From Arthrobacter sp. 24S4-2 (GTDB lineage Bacteria; Actinomycetota; Actinomycetes; Actinomycetales; Micrococcaceae): a DNA stretch of 64,000 nt. The stretch spans positions 1 to 64,000 of the forward strand of contig NZ_CP040018.1 of the NCBI RefSeq assembly GCF_005280255.1, in the 5' to 3' direction. A model generated the notes under the pieces. That model was not told the origin of the DNA. It did not search any database and saw only the letters and a program-made list of their open reading frames with translations. Shown here piece by piece: positions 63,842 to 64,000 of this stretch; the stretch's first letter is position 1, and every line of letters begins with the position of its first letter. The position numbers and the translations under genes were made by a program.

Positions 63842-64000
63842 ATGAACGAGCATGCGGTGGTGATCGCCGGGGGAGGTCCGACAGGACTGATGTTGGCAGG
63901 CGAGTTGGCGCTGGCGGGCGTCGACGTTGCCATCGTCGAGCGGCGTCCCACCCAGGACCTGCCCGGCTCGCGGGCAGGCGGTCTGCACTCACGCACCATC
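63842..64000 (+). CDS. FAD-dependent monooxygenase, N-terminus (possibly rifampicin monooxygenase)
   Basis: Starts at ATG 63842 with ACAGGAG upstream and runs off the window. The 53 visible residues give the FAD-binding Rossmann motif VVIAGGGPTGLMLAGELALA, the strand-end acidic residue in DVAIVERRPT, and SRAGGLHSRTI, typical of class A aromatic hydroxylases. The 19-bp RAE-like palindrome in its promoter suggests a rifamycin-modifying (Rox-type) enzyme, but the catalytic and substrate domains lie outside the window. Confidence 0.85.
   Translation, partial: MNEHAVVIAGGGPTGLMLAGELALAGVDVAIVERRPTQDLPGSRAGGLHSRTI

Overview
The window is high-GC actinobacterial DNA that looks like a Micrococcaceae chromosome of the Arthrobacter/Pseudarthrobacter type. 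It opens at the first codon of dnaA. The order dnaA-dnaN-gnd-recF-dciA-gyrB-gyrA-DUF3566-tRNA-Ile-DLW39-tRNA-Ala, followed further on by ppiA, rhomboid, crgA and the pknB/pknA/pbpA/ftsW/pstP/fhaB/fhaA cluster, is characteristic of that group. Genus-level placement is inference from gene order and protein character.

Region 1 (1-33.4 kb) is conserved core. It holds replication initiation and topology genes, three tRNAs (Ile-GAT, Ala-TGC, Leu-CAG), a peptidyl-prolyl isomerase, a rhomboid protease, a DnaA-box-rich non-coding stretch at 17.4-18.1 kb, a secreted M6 protease, crgA, a class E sortase, a pabA/trpG amidotransferase, and a translationally coupled seven-gene Ser/Thr-kinase and cell-wall operon on the minus strand. 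I saw no broken core gene here; only a small cupin remnant at 12.3 kb is degraded.

Region 2 (33.4-44 kb) is a hexarate (glucarate/galactarate/talarate) catabolic island. It has an intact talarate/galactarate-type dehydratase with a FadR regulator and a FadR-type operator, then kdgD and a ketoglutarate-semialdehyde dehydrogenase under a LysR regulator. Its glucarate dehydratase has an internal deletion, and its two likely uptake systems (an MFS carrier and a TctA-type carrier) survive only as C-terminal stubs.

Region 3 (44-64 kb) is accessory DNA with many scars. It includes a TetR-controlled amine oxidase (frameshifted) plus APC permease, truncated or frameshifted PPOX, DUF6919, LacI, Gfo/Idh/MocA and TetR genes, and a membrane-protein gene split by an intact IS1182-type element. 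Intact genes include PspC, VOC, DUF5997, a LysR-type effector-domain protein, a sugar isomerase, a cysteine-free L36 with a Zur-like box, a Nudix hydrolase and a transketolase. At the right edge a flavin monooxygenase begins behind a 19-bp palindrome that matches the rifamycin-associated element.

The most notable points are the second DnaA-box cluster 16 kb from dnaA that shares an 11-mer with the dnaA-dnaN spacer, the rifamycin-type element at the right edge, the shared 38-bp LysR operator pair, an 11-residue-repeat membrane protein, and the recurring pattern of genes reduced to their ends.
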